Assembly: GCA_016841875.1 (NCBI GenBank)
Contig: JAENYG010000001.1
Span: 203,247-257,328, forward strand
Source: Syntrophomonas sp.
Lineage (GTDB): Bacteria; Bacillota; Syntrophomonadia; Syntrophomonadales; Syntrophomonadaceae
Reading direction: 5' to 3'
Length of the DNA: 54,082 nucleotides
This document shows, in pieces, positions 1 through 8,579 of the stretch; the first letter of the stretch is position 1, and the number at the start of each line of letters is the position of its first letter. The notes below the pieces were generated by a model. The model searched no databases. It had not been told where the DNA came from and saw only the letters and a list, made by a program, of their open reading frames with translations. The position numbers were made by a program, and so were the translations under genes.

Positions 1-1
1 A

Positions 2-1189
2 GATAGTGATTTTTTGATATCTACATCCGGGGCCGCCTCTAAAATGCCGCTCAATGTGAGGATAAGGGCCTTTTTAAGGGGTCATCAGGATAATTTCGAA
101 CAGATCCTGGAACAGATGATCAACCTCAATACTTATGTGCGAAACAAACAGGGAGTAAATGAGCTTTCCAATATTATCAGGAAATCCTTGATACAACTAG
201 GATTCACCGCGGAAGTCATCCCCCAGATCGAAGTTGGCAATATAATGAGGTTGAGCAATACTGTAAAAGGTGAATATGATGTACTTCTGCTTGGCAATCT
301 AGATAATTCTACTCCTCTGGCAAAACACGAGTATTTCCGCAGGAGTGAACAAAAATTAACCGGAACAGGAATATGGGAACACAAGGGGGGCCTGGTAACC
401 ATGATCGCAGCGCTGCAAGCCCTTCGTTTCGCACGCGTCCTGCGCAAACTCAAAATCGGGATCCTGCTGACCACCGACGATACTCTCCAGGGGCGTTTTG
501 CCAAATCGGTAGTCCAGGAGACCAGCCGCCGTGCTAAATATATTATCGGTCTCCAGGGAGGTTCTCTCGATGGAGCCATCGTCACCTCCAGATCAGGAGC
601 TGCAGTTTATAACTGTCAGATGAACCTGCGCAACCCTAAAAAGGCTGAAGATGTTGCCCTGGCCATGAGTGTTTTCTCTGAGGTCATTACTCAGTGGTCA
701 GAATTGACCGATACCGCCAGTGGACTGGTAGTCGCTCCCAGGGAAGCTGTGATGAATACCAACATCATGCAACTGTATGCCCATGGTGATGCTTCTCTTA
801 GTATCCGGTTTAATGACTCTAACCAGATGAAAACCGTCGACCAGAAGATTAATAAGATTATCCCCAGTAAAAAATACCGCCATCTTCTAGATTTCCAAAT
901 AGAAGGGGGCATAAGACGTCCACCTATGGAATCAACAGAACAATCTGCATCTCTTATTAGGACCATATTTAATATTGCTAAAAAACTCGATATCCGATTA
1001 GTTGAAGAACATCGCTGGAGTTCCGCTGATATATGTTTTGTAGATGACCACCTTCCGTCTGTTGACGGGATGGGACCACTGGGAAGCAGGCAGCATAATG
1101 AACAGGAATTCATCCTGCATTACAGTTTATTGGAAAGGGCCGCACTTCTTGCTATGGTCCTATACGAACTTGGCCGGGGAGAAATATGA
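2..1189 (+). CDS. M20-family peptidase-like protein, 5' end cut by window
   Basis: The C-terminal ~390 residues resemble M20 zinc aminoacylases and carboxypeptidases (GTGI..KGGL block, TTDD block, C-terminal His). Numbering from the TTG at 14, the expected ligands are altered: the usual HxD is N95-L96-D97, the bridging Asp of the DMKGG motif is E122 (WEHKGG), and the EE pair is D156-T157. The C-terminal His (H361, HNEQEF) remains. The frame is open to base 2 and no ribosome site is visible before the TTG, so the true start probably lies outside the window and an N-terminal domain may be missing here. The fold assignment is fairly safe. Catalytic activity is doubtful because several ligands are replaced, so a binding or regulatory role is possible. 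Confidence 0.7.
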   Translation, partial: DSDFLISTSGAASKMPLNVRIRAFLRGHQDNFEQILEQMINLNTYVRNKQGVNELSNIIRKSLIQLGFTAEVIPQIEVGNIMRLSNTVKGEYDVLLLGNLDNSTPLAKHEYFRRSEQKLTGTGIWEHKGGLVTMIAALQALRFARVLRKLKIGILLTTDDTLQGRFAKSVVQETSRRAKYIIGLQGGSLDGAIVTSRSGAAVYNCQMNLRNPKKAEDVALAMSVFSEVITQWSELTDTASGLVVAPREAVMNTNIMQLYAHGDASLSIRFNDSNQMKTVDQKINKIIPSKKYRHLLDFQIEGGIRRPPMESTEQSASLIRTIFNIAKKLDIRLVEEHRWSSADICFVDDHLPSVDGMGPLGSRQHNEQEFILHYSLLERAALLAMVLYELGRGEI

Positions 1190-1457
1190 GCATAGTGAGC
1201 AAGCCTCGAAATTTTATATAATCTGATTTTCAATCATGAGCAGCGGTACCTTATGATTAGCAAATGGGTGGATATCCACTGCTTTCCCTGAAGTGCACAC
1301 ACTGGAGCAGAAATGTGAAGTTGGGCAGGAACGCAGTTGTGAACATACATTCGTTGGTACTATAGCTTATTAAATATGGCCAAAAAGTGGTAAAATATAG
1401 GAAAGCAGATATTGCATCAACTGGTTGTCTTGAGCTTCATATAAGGAGGTTAGCCAT

Positions 1458-1886
1458 ATGGGAAATGACAAAAGAGAAAATCTGATTATAAAGCTGGCTA
1501 TGAACTTCGATAATGACCTGGAAGCTAAAAACCTGGAAAAACTCCCCTCATATTTTTCTGATGATTGTCAGATAGAACTCTTAGGCGTTACATTGAAGGG
1601 CCGGGAAGGGGTAAGTGAATGGCTGGCCTGGTTGTTTGAGAATGTCAAGGAATTAAGATTTATAATAAGTACTGTAATTGTGAAGGATAATATACTATTT
1701 GAGGAATATGCTTTGAATGCAGTGACTGCAGAGGGCTTGAAAATTCAATCCAGGCAGGCCGAGGTCTTAGAATTTGATCAATGTAACAAAATCCTCAATC
1801 TCAGGCTTTATTTTGATAGAATTGATTTTGCCAGCAATCTGCTGCATCACTCCGTAAGGAAACAAAATACCCCAGCCTTAAAGTAA
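1458..1886 (+). CDS. SnoaL/NTF2-fold small protein
   Basis: A 142-residue protein with the pattern of a SnoaL-like (NTF2-fold) domain: an N-terminal helix, an 'xxLPSYFSDDCQIELLG' strand, 'LKGREGVSEWL', and a late beta-sheet ending 'LRLYFDRIDF'. Such proteins are small cone-shaped barrels used as isomerases, cyclases or ligand-binding modules, and the sequence does not say which. A strong AAGGAGG lies 10 bases before the ATG. The gene is convergent with the kinase that follows, with only 9 bases between the stop codons. No partner gene suggests a substrate. The 268 bases before it (1190-1457) hold no gene or clear hairpin. Confidence 0.7.
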   Translation: MGNDKRENLIIKLAMNFDNDLEAKNLEKLPSYFSDDCQIELLGVTLKGREGVSEWLAWLFENVKELRFIISTVIVKDNILFEEYALNAVTAEGLKIQSRQAEVLEFDQCNKILNLRLYFDRIDFASNLLHHSVRKQNTPALK

Positions 1887-1895
1887 TCTAAACAG

Positions 1896-4670
1896 CTAAA
1901 TACCGGCAGGTGTCTTAAATCTCACAAAGAAAGTAGTTCCTCCAGCACCTGATTCAACTTCTATAGCAGCATCATGGCGGGCAGCAATACTGTAACATAC
2001 CGGTAACCCCAGTCCGGTCCCTTCTTCTTTAGTGGTGATAAATGGCGTCCCAATTTCTCCCAGAATATCAGGATGGATTCCGCTCCCCTGATCCTCTACT
2101 AACAAAATAACTTCTGCACCGTCTCGGAAGGTTTTTACCATGAGCCCTTTCTCTGGAGGCATTGCCTCCAGAGCATTACGAGCTAGATTCAATATCAGCT
2201 GTCGGATTTCGCTCTCATCAAGTAGTAATTTCGGAATTTCTTCTAAATGAACCTGAGCAAATTTATCCTGGACCAGAGCTTCTGCATTTATTAAGGGAAA
2301 AATGCTTTTTACTATGCTATTAAGATCATTCAGCTTAAGCTCTATAGCCTTATTCTTGGCCAGGGAAAGGAATTCGGTAATTATGGAATTGGCCCGGTCC
2401 AATTCCTCAATCATCAATTCAAAGTGTTCTTTATCCTGCTTATATATTTCTTCTCCCGCCAATATCTGTAGGAAACCCCGTACGGAAGTCATTGGATTCC
2501 TTATCTCATGGCCTATACAAGCGGCTATTTGTCCAACCAGGTTTAACCTATCCAGCCGGGCCATCTGCATTTCCAGTTTTTTCCTTTCGGTAACATCGCT
2601 TATCATAGCCAGTGAACCTACATATTTCTTATCAGTACTATAAATTGGAGTCATTGAGACTACTGCCCATATGCTGCTGCCATCCCGGCAGCGAAATTTG
2701 AAATCATGTTCTACTCTTATACCTTTTCGATTTCTTTCCATCATAATGCAGGCCATCTGCCGATGATCTTTAGCAATAAATTTAAATAGAGAACAACCGA
2801 TTATACTCTCAACCGTGTATCCCAGCAGTTTAGCCATCTTCTCGTTAACAAAGGTTATCTTGTTGTCCCGATCATTAAGCCATATTCCTTCGTTGGCTGT
2901 TTCTACAATACGCCGGTACTGTTCTTCGCTGGCCTTCAAGTCATCTTCAGCCCGTCTCCGGTCAGTTATATCTCGTATGGATTCAATTGCTCCCGTAATA
3001 TTCCCCTGTATGTCATATAATGGGGTAGCTATAGCCCACAGGTAAGCCTCGGGGTTATCTATGGTTCGACAAAGGTTCTCCCCAATTAAAGCCTTACCTT
3101 TGATCTCAATACGAGAATAATTTGGTTCCCAATCCTGTTCATAATTCAAAACATGATCAACCAAAATCGGTCTTCGGTATCTATAAAAGGGTATAGAATG
3201 TTCATAGTCACCCTTACCCAGGATATCTTCAGATTTAATTCCGGTCATCTCTTCTGCCGCCTTATTCCAGGCTATTACCCGTCCCTGGCAGTCAATAACC
3301 AGAGTAGAATCCGGCAAGAAATTCAAAATATCAGCTACCCGGCGGTTGGATTCTCTTAATGCCTTTTCAGCCTCCTTGCGGTGGGTAATATCTGCAATCA
3401 TCCCCAATGAACCGGCCCAGCTCCCATCCGGGGCAAAAAACGGTGATACGGAAGAAAGAGTCCATACTTCCTCTCCATCCTTCTTGTGGTATTTGAATTC
3501 ATATTGCTCAGCTGTACCCTGCTTGCGCAGCTTCCCGTGTTCTTTGGCGATAGCCCGCCATTCCTCATCCATAAAAGCGTATAACAGTTCCCCGGTCATT
3601 TCTTCTACCGTATAACCTAACATTTCGGCCATCTTCTCATTTACGAAGGTGGTCCGATAATCAGTATCCACCAGCCAAATCCCTTCCTGAGCTGTTTCCA
3701 CAATTCTCCGGTACATTTCCTCCTTGACTTCAAGAGCCTCTTTAATAACCTTAAAGTCAGTTATATCTACCATAACACCAAGGTAGCATTCTTCCCCATC
3801 AATGGTGACATTTTCTTTGTAGGCCAAGCCATATCGTTTTTCACCTGATTTATTTCTGTAACTCACTTCCAGGCTTTGCACCGACTTCTCATGCAGTACC
3901 TTTTTTACAATTCTTCTGTCCTCGGGTTCCTTCCAGAGCCTGAGTTTCTTAATACTGTATCCCACCAGTTCCTCACGACTGTAACCTGTATTAATAAGAA
4001 AGCTTCTATTAGCATCTAAACATACATCATCACTCACCTTAATAATTGCCATCATACTGGGATTAGCATGAAAGGCCTTATTAAAGCGTTCTCCGGATAG
4101 TCGCAGTAAATCGTCAGATATTTTACGCTCTGATATATCACGCATGATAGTTAGAACGTTAACTACTTCATTTCCTTCAACCACAGGTATTTTTCTGGTC
4201 TCAGTGTATATAACTCTATTATCAATAACATTTTTATCCTCTGTAATTACCTCTTTACCAGTTCTTAAGACCTGCTGATATTCTTCCTCTACATATTCTG
4301 AAAGAAACGGAAATGATTTCATAATATTATGACCAATAATTGAAGGCCTGGTATGGATCTTATCACATATTTTCAGCATAGCATCGTTAATAAAAATTAT
4401 GTTCAGGTCCTCATCGATTACATGTACCCAGTCATCCATAGCATTTAAAACCAGGCCGTATCGTATGCCTTTTTCCGATACGGATCCAATATTTTCTTTT
4501 TGCAACCCGTCATTTATGTTTTGAGGCTGCATGATCTTAACCATCGATTTTTGCTTTTCATTATCCAGTTTCTCGCGCAGTGCATATAGTTCATCAATCA
4601 ACTGTTGTTTTGATTTTAAATTATCAGCGTGAACAGAGAGCTCGTTTTGATCTTCGTTATAAGTATCCAA
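1896..4670 (-). CDS. Soluble multi-PAS sensor histidine kinase
   Basis: A cytoplasmic kinase with no membrane segment. After a short charged coiled N-terminus come about five PAS domains (roughly residues 65-180, 195-310, 320-435, 440-575, 585-695), then a HisKA H-box (GHEIRNPMTSVRGF) and an HATPase with N-box (NLARNALEAMP), DQGSGI and GTGLGL. PAS3 and PAS5 both carry 'YRRIVETA.EGIWL' and 'FVNEKMA..LGYTVE', so they look like an internal duplication. The core resembles sporulation and NtrB-type kinases of Firmicutes, but no response regulator is adjacent. I prefer the TTG at 4670, which has AAGGAG 10 bases upstream, over a GTG at 4703 with no ribosome site. The ligands are unknown. A related kinase lies at 42255-45329. 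Confidence 0.9.
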   Translation of the reverse strand: MDTYNEDQNELSVHADNLKSKQQLIDELYALREKLDNEKQKSMVKIMQPQNINDGLQKENIGSVSEKGIRYGLVLNAMDDWVHVIDEDLNIIFINDAMLKICDKIHTRPSIIGHNIMKSFPFLSEYVEEEYQQVLRTGKEVITEDKNVIDNRVIYTETRKIPVVEGNEVVNVLTIMRDISERKISDDLLRLSGERFNKAFHANPSMMAIIKVSDDVCLDANRSFLINTGYSREELVGYSIKKLRLWKEPEDRRIVKKVLHEKSVQSLEVSYRNKSGEKRYGLAYKENVTIDGEECYLGVMVDITDFKVIKEALEVKEEMYRRIVETAQEGIWLVDTDYRTTFVNEKMAEMLGYTVEEMTGELLYAFMDEEWRAIAKEHGKLRKQGTAEQYEFKYHKKDGEEVWTLSSVSPFFAPDGSWAGSLGMIADITHRKEAEKALRESNRRVADILNFLPDSTLVIDCQGRVIAWNKAAEEMTGIKSEDILGKGDYEHSIPFYRYRRPILVDHVLNYEQDWEPNYSRIEIKGKALIGENLCRTIDNPEAYLWAIATPLYDIQGNITGAIESIRDITDRRRAEDDLKASEEQYRRIVETANEGIWLNDRDNKITFVNEKMAKLLGYTVESIIGCSLFKFIAKDHRQMACIMMERNRKGIRVEHDFKFRCRDGSSIWAVVSMTPIYSTDKKYVGSLAMISDVTERKKLEMQMARLDRLNLVGQIAACIGHEIRNPMTSVRGFLQILAGEEIYKQDKEHFELMIEELDRANSIITEFLSLAKNKAIELKLNDLNSIVKSIFPLINAEALVQDKFAQVHLEEIPKLLLDESEIRQLILNLARNALEAMPPEKGLMVKTFRDGAEVILLVEDQGSGIHPDILGEIGTPFITTKEEGTGLGLPVCYSIAARHDAAIEVESGAGGTTFFVRFKTPAGI

Positions 4671-4820
4671 TGGTTGTTCTCTCCTTGACGTAAAATTTTT
4701 CACCGCTGATGCTCTGGCAGATGCAACTGCTAAAATCAGCCAAAAAGCACCTTATGTTCCTTATTCTACACTTGTTTTACTTTATTCTCCACCCAATTGA
4801 TATTTTGCCGCAGTGCATTA

Positions 4821-4849
4821 TTGACATATGCCCATAATGATTTTATAAT
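4821..4849 (+). promoter_or_regulatory. Consensus sigma-A promoter of the DUF5320 gene
   Basis: TTGACA at 4821-4826 and TATAAT at 4844-4849 are separated by exactly 17 bases, a perfect housekeeping promoter. The ten-base direct repeat CATATGCCCA occurs at 4825-4834, overlapping the -35, and again at 4859-4868 near the predicted start of transcription, 34 bases apart. This is about three helical turns, so the pair could be a regulator site. The gene begins at 4896 with AAGGAGG before it. Confidence 0.75.
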
Positions 4850-4895
4850 AATAGTGTGCATATGCCCAAATTAAAATCTATAAGGAGGTGTAACG

Positions 4896-5165
4896 ATGCC
4901 AGGAAGAGATGGTAGTGGACCTTTGGGAGCAGGCCCCCGTACAGGCAGAGGTCTGGGAGTTTGCCAGGGGTATCCCGGAAGGGGTGGACGCAGAGGCTGT
5001 GGTTTGGGCCGTGGATTTGGCTTTGGTCGCGGAATCAGCTTTGGTGCCGGCAGAGGTGTTCAGCCTGCTGGAAGAACTTTTGAGGAAGCAAACTTGAAAG
5101 AATACAGGAATTATTTGGAAGAAGAATTGAAACAGGTGCAGCTGGAACTGGGAGAAAATGAATAG
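4896..5165 (+). CDS. Glycine/arginine-rich DUF5320 family protein
   Basis: An 89-residue protein starting MPGRDGSGPLGAGPRTGRG, the signature of DUF5320, followed by Gly/Arg/Phe-rich low-complexity sequence (about residues 18-60) and a C-terminal amphipathic helix (NLKEYRNYLEEELKQVQLEL) that may self-associate. In other anaerobes such proteins often accompany dinitrogenase-cofactor-like (NifX/NafY-type) small metal-binding proteins, but none is present here. Function is unknown. It stands alone behind a perfect promoter and is closed by a hairpin terminator, so it is probably well expressed. The ATG is preceded by AAGGAGGTG. Confidence 0.8.
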   Translation: MPGRDGSGPLGAGPRTGRGLGVCQGYPGRGGRRGCGLGRGFGFGRGISFGAGRGVQPAGRTFEEANLKEYRNYLEEELKQVQLELGENE

Positions 5166-5189
5166 AGATCCGATACAGGCATCCTCTTC

Positions 5190-5213
5190 TTAAGCAAAAA
5201 AGGGTTTGCTTAA
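5190..5213 (+). other. Hairpin after DUF5320 gene
   Basis: The 9-bp stem TTAAGCAAA/TTTGCTTAA with a six-base loop lies 25 bases after the stop codon. No T-run follows, so it may protect the 3' end or act as a processing signal ahead of the true terminator at 5291. Confidence 0.45.
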
Positions 5214-5290
5214 TCACTTGGGAAAATGACTTATGATGAAAAGAGATAGAACATATTATTTCTCTTTACTTTTCCTCCTTTTTAAAGACA

Positions 5291-5320
5291 AAACCGAGTA
5301 CACAATGACTCGGTTTTGTT
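5291..5320 (+). terminator. Intrinsic terminator of the DUF5320 transcript
   Basis: The stem AAACCGAGT/ACTCGGTTT (5291-5299 with 5308-5316) with an 8-base loop is followed by a T-rich stretch (TGTTTATATATTT). The upstream A-run makes it usable on both strands, so it may also stop the minus-strand gene that ends at 5380. Confidence 0.75.
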
Positions 5321-5379
5321 TATATATTTCCCGGTTAACTTACGGATAATTTAGAATTTTGCCCGGTGAATGGGTTGGC

Positions 5380-6273
5380 TCAAGAGGGAAAATAGGCCCC
5401 AAAGATGTTATTCCAGCCAGCATCAGCCCGTACATAATCCCCGTCTTCTTCATATTTCAGTACTTCTACCGTCTCCTTAAAAGCAGTATTGGCCATATCT
5501 CCAAATAAGCCGGTTCTAGGCAATTCTCGGTTGCTGCCCCTGGCGTACCAATGTTCCTGGTCATCCCTTTTTCCAGCCAGATATTCAAAGAAAGCCAGAA
5601 TCATGCTACCGTAAAACAGGTAAGATCTGTCCTTCCCTTCCCAATCCTCCATGAAATTCATCGCCATGTTATCCAGCAGCATACCCGGCAGCGCAACATC
5701 ATTGGCATGCTTCCAGGCTCTCATCATCCTGGCCAGGTGCTTAATTTTACCGGCATATTTATAATTCAAAGAATTAATGGCTTCGATTTCCTTAATGGGA
5801 TTAAATTCATTCCAACTGCCTCCATCAGCTATATTGGGATAAAAATAATTTCCGCGAGAATTTGTGAAAGCTGGTATTACTTCAAATATCATCCCATCCT
5901 GGAAAGGGATTACTACTTCCCCTTTTTCCCCTTCCTTGATAATGGTTTCTGGGTAAATCTCCACTATTTTTTCTCTCAATTCCCTTAACAAATATAATTG
6001 GCCATTGCCATCATATGTATCAATTCGCTTGAAATGCTGAGGCGAGAGCACCACCATTACATTAAATATTCCTGTTCCTTTTATAGCGGTACCTCTGCCA
6101 TAAGAACCAATAAAATAGGCATTCCCGAAATCATAACGTATATTCCGATAATCCAGGTTAACCTTCTGAGCAATCGCTTTAAATCTTCGGTTTATAACAC
6201 TTTCATTATCGATCTGCAGGTTCTCCACAAATTTTTTAAATTTCTCTGGTACACTTAATATCCTTTTAGCCAT
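5380..6273 (-). CDS. Orphan CD-NTase-like (SMODS) protein, degenerate active site
   Basis: A 297-residue protein matching the CBASS-type CD-NTase fold: the GSYGRGT loop (residues 56-62), 'GQLYLLRELR', 'GGSWNEFNP', 'LARMMRAWKHANDV' and 'LLDNMAMNFM' occur in family order. The catalytic DxD expected about seven residues after GSYGRGT reads I69-F70-N71 (GIFNVMVV), so both metal-binding Asp residues are missing. The third acidic position is E131 (FEVIPAF), which may be normal for this subfamily. No effector, E1/E2-like or HORMA gene lies nearby. GGGGGATTTAG precedes the ATG. It is probably a non-catalytic descendant of a cyclic-nucleotide synthase. The frame is intact over the full length, so it is not obviously decaying. 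Confidence 0.8.
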   Translation of the reverse strand: MAKRILSVPEKFKKFVENLQIDNESVINRRFKAIAQKVNLDYRNIRYDFGNAYFIGSYGRGTAIKGTGIFNVMVVLSPQHFKRIDTYDGNGQLYLLRELREKIVEIYPETIIKEGEKGEVVIPFQDGMIFEVIPAFTNSRGNYFYPNIADGGSWNEFNPIKEIEAINSLNYKYAGKIKHLARMMRAWKHANDVALPGMLLDNMAMNFMEDWEGKDRSYLFYGSMILAFFEYLAGKRDDQEHWYARGSNRELPRTGLFGDMANTAFKETVEVLKYEEDGDYVRADAGWNNIFGAYFPS

Positions 6274-6409
6274 CTAAATCCCCCCTGCCTTTAATATTAT
6301 TGTTTTAGTACTATTTATTCAAGCAGATACCTGTGGGTTCATCATATCGAAATCAGATAAAATCAGTCTTTTTTCCCAAATTTCTAGTGTGATTGCTTCA
6401 TGCATTTTT

Positions 6410-6709
6410 TTGAGCCGGGTAGGTTTTGGGCGAATCTCTACAACTTTCCTCCCATATACCCGCCACATTTACCTAGCAAGCTTCGGACGGCATTGGGCTT
6501 CGTTTTGTATGGCAAACTCACCCGACTTGCTTCGGCCTCAAATGTGATTCGTATAACTCGGACCGGGATTTTGCCTCCGGCTTCCTTCAGCCTGTACCCG
6601 CAGGGTGATTCCATCTCACGATGGACACCCTTGCCTTTGGCTAGCGGTTGGGGCCGTCACCCCCCACAGCGGACTTTCACCGCCTAGCTGTTGACCATGT
6701 CGGGCACAC
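6410..6709 (-). mobile_element. Group IIC intron 5' remnant (domain I), no ORF
   Basis: On the minus strand the element begins GTGTGCCCGACATGG at 6709 and continues through blocks I recall from bacterial class C introns: 'GGTGAAAGTCC', 'GCAAGGGTGTCCATCGTGA', 'GGAATCACC', 'GAAGGAAGC', 'GCAAAATCCCGGTCCGAG', and a later 'GTAAATG..GGAGGAAAG'. No reverse transcriptase and no domain V hairpin are visible before the CD-NTase start at 6273, so only about 300 bases of the 5' part survive. It sits two bases after the accA terminator T-run, which is where class C introns insert. The right boundary is approximate. Short ORFs over this stretch are not genes. Confidence 0.75.
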
Positions 6710-6710
6710 C

Positions 6711-6741
6711 ATAAAAAAGGCTCTGGAATCTCCAGAGCCTT
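6711..6741 (-). terminator. Intrinsic terminator of the fab-acc operon
   Basis: The perfect 11-bp stem AAGGCTCTGGA/TCCAGAGCCTT with a three-base loop is followed on the minus strand by TTTTTTAT. It lies 24 bases after the accA stop and immediately before the intron remnant. Confidence 0.9.
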
Positions 6742-6764
6742 CAGCTATTGAATTTTATAACGGG

Positions 6765-7724
6765 CTAGTTTTCTTGAAACCGGCCTATCTGTCTAAGGCG
6801 GGTATATCTCTGTTGAATCAGTTCCTGGCTTTCTAAAGCCAGCAATTCCTTCAGATTCCTGCATAACCTATCCTGCAGGTTTTTAGCGGTAGCTTCAAAG
6901 TCTTTATGTGCTCCTCCCATAGGTTCCTCGATAATCTCATCAGCAACCCCCAACTCTTTGATATCCCGGGCTGTCAGTTTTAAAGCTGCAGCCATTTCCT
7001 CAGCTCTCCCAGCATCCTTCCATATTATGGATGCGCAGGCCTCGGCCGAAGCCACCGAAAATACGCTATTAGAGAGCATCAACAGCCGGTCGCATACTGC
7101 CAGAGCCAGTGCTCCGCCGCTCCCTCCTTCACCAGTTACGGTAGAAATTATCGGTACCTTTAAACTGGAAAGGGTCATTAATACCCGTGCAATAGCACCC
7201 GCTTGGCCCCTCTCCTCAGCGCCCACACCCGGGTAAGCCCCCGGAGTATCGATGAAGGTTAGTACCGGCCGCTTAAACTTTTCAGCCTGCAGTATCAACC
7301 GCTCTACTTTCCGGTATCCTTCTGGATGGGGCATACCAAAATTGTTCTCCAGGTTCTCATTGGTTCCCCTACCTTTTTGATGCCCCAGAACAGTTACTGG
7401 AATTCCTCTAAAATTCGCAATACCGCCAATCACTGCTCTATCATCACCATAGGTGCGGTCACCATGCAGTTCTATCCAATCATCAAAGATGAATTGTATA
7501 TAATCCCTGACCGTAGGTCTTTCCAGATGACGACTCAATAATATTTTTTCCCAGGGAGTCAGGTTCTGGTACTTATTATCTCTGATGTCTTTCATCTTTT
7601 CTTCCATGAGTTTAAACTCGTCGGTTAAATCAAACTGCAGGTTCCTGCTTAGCTCCTGAAGTTCTTCAAATTTCCCCTGTAAGTTTTTATACTTTTCCTC
7701 ATAATCGAAATGTCTTTTAACCAT
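6765..7724 (-). CDS. accA: Acetyl-CoA carboxylase carboxyltransferase alpha subunit
   Basis: A 319-residue AccA with the family's N-terminal coiled region and crotonase-like core: 'HLERPTVRDYIQFIFDDW', 'GDRTYGDDRAVIGGIA', 'HQKGRGTNENLENNFGMPHPEGYRK', 'DTPGAYPGVGAEERGQ' and 'GEGGSGGALALAV'. With AccD it forms the alpha2beta2 carboxyltransferase that moves CO2 from carboxybiotin to acetyl-CoA, giving malonyl-CoA in the cytoplasm. Length is normal. It overlaps accD by 8 bases and is the last gene of the operon, followed by a strong terminator. The biotin carrier (accB) and carboxylase (accC) are not in this window. Confidence 0.97.
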   Translation of the reverse strand: MVKRHFDYEEKYKNLQGKFEELQELSRNLQFDLTDEFKLMEEKMKDIRDNKYQNLTPWEKILLSRHLERPTVRDYIQFIFDDWIELHGDRTYGDDRAVIGGIANFRGIPVTVLGHQKGRGTNENLENNFGMPHPEGYRKVERLILQAEKFKRPVLTFIDTPGAYPGVGAEERGQAGAIARVLMTLSSLKVPIISTVTGEGGSGGALALAVCDRLLMLSNSVFSVASAEACASIIWKDAGRAEEMAAALKLTARDIKELGVADEIIEEPMGGAHKDFEATAKNLQDRLCRNLKELLALESQELIQQRYTRLRQIGRFQEN

Positions 7725-8577
7725 TATTTCCTCCCAGATGCAGCCTGAGCAGGGACTCCACTGTGTCTTTTAATACCAGGCGGTTTACAATCTTGTCTAC
7801 CATACCATGTTTAAGCATAAATTCTGCCTTTTGAAAATCAGCCGGCAGGATTTCGCTGATAGTCTGTTTAATAACCCTGGGTCCGGCAAAACCAATCAAT
7901 GCACCTGGTTCAGCGAGAATTATATCCGCCAGGGATGCAAAGCTTGCTGATACTCCACCGGTGGTCGGATTAGTGAGCAGGGCCATATACAGTAAACCCT
8001 GCCGATGAAATTTATCCAGAACTGCACTTGTTTTTGCCATCTGCATTAAGGAGAGCATGCCTTCCTGCATACGTGCTCCGCCAGATGCAGCACATAAAAT
8101 CAGCGGTATTTTCAAATCACCTGCCATCTCCACGGCGCGGCATACTTTTTCCCCTACTACTGAGCCCATGCTGGCCATCATAAAGCGGGAATCCATAGTT
8201 CCCAATATAACTGGGTAACCACTGATGGTGCACTGCCCGGTTACTAGAGCTTCCTTTAAACCAGTCTGATTCACAGCTGCATCTAGTTTTTCATCATATC
8301 CTGGGAAATCAAGAATATTTAGGGATCTCAGATCAGAATTAAATTCCTGAAAAGTTCCAGGATCAGCCATAAGCTGGATCCGTTCCCAGGCAGTCATGGA
8401 GAAGTGATATTGACAGTCAGGGCAGACCTTGTGGTTTTCTTTTAATTCCAATTCCGATACCCTTCGGGAACAGGAGGGACACTTTCCCAGCCCCAGGTCT
8501 TTTTCTGTCCTCTCCATATATTCTCGGCTGCCCGGAATAGGAATTAATTTCTGTTTACCAAAGGCACTCTTTAACAT
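7717..8577 (-). CDS. accD: Acetyl-CoA carboxylase carboxyltransferase beta subunit
   Basis: A 286-residue AccD with its N-terminal four-Cys zinc ribbon (CPSC..CPDC, about residues 34-57) and the carboxyltransferase core ('GTMDSRFMMASMGSVVGEK', 'ASGGARMQEGMLSLMQMAKTS', 'TNPTTGGVSASFA', 'GPRVIKQT'). It partners AccA in malonyl-CoA formation. Its ATG lies two bases after the fabZ stop, and its 3' end overlaps accA, which indicates translational coupling and matched subunit synthesis. Confidence 0.97.
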   Translation of the reverse strand: MLKSAFGKQKLIPIPGSREYMERTEKDLGLGKCPSCSRRVSELELKENHKVCPDCQYHFSMTAWERIQLMADPGTFQEFNSDLRSLNILDFPGYDEKLDAAVNQTGLKEALVTGQCTISGYPVILGTMDSRFMMASMGSVVGEKVCRAVEMAGDLKIPLILCAASGGARMQEGMLSLMQMAKTSAVLDKFHRQGLLYMALLTNPTTGGVSASFASLADIILAEPGALIGFAGPRVIKQTISEILPADFQKAEFMLKHGMVDKIVNRLVLKDTVESLLRLHLGGNNG

Positions 8578-8579
8578 AG

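Noticed and set aside
5380-6273. A CBASS defence operon
   Set aside because: Only the synthase-like gene is present, its catalytic Asp residues are missing, and the neighbours are a glycine-rich protein and housekeeping lipid genes.
6400-6836. Two plus-strand open frames of 95 and 62 codons
   Set aside because: They lie over the group II intron remnant and the accA terminator and read like translated structural RNA; no ribosome site.
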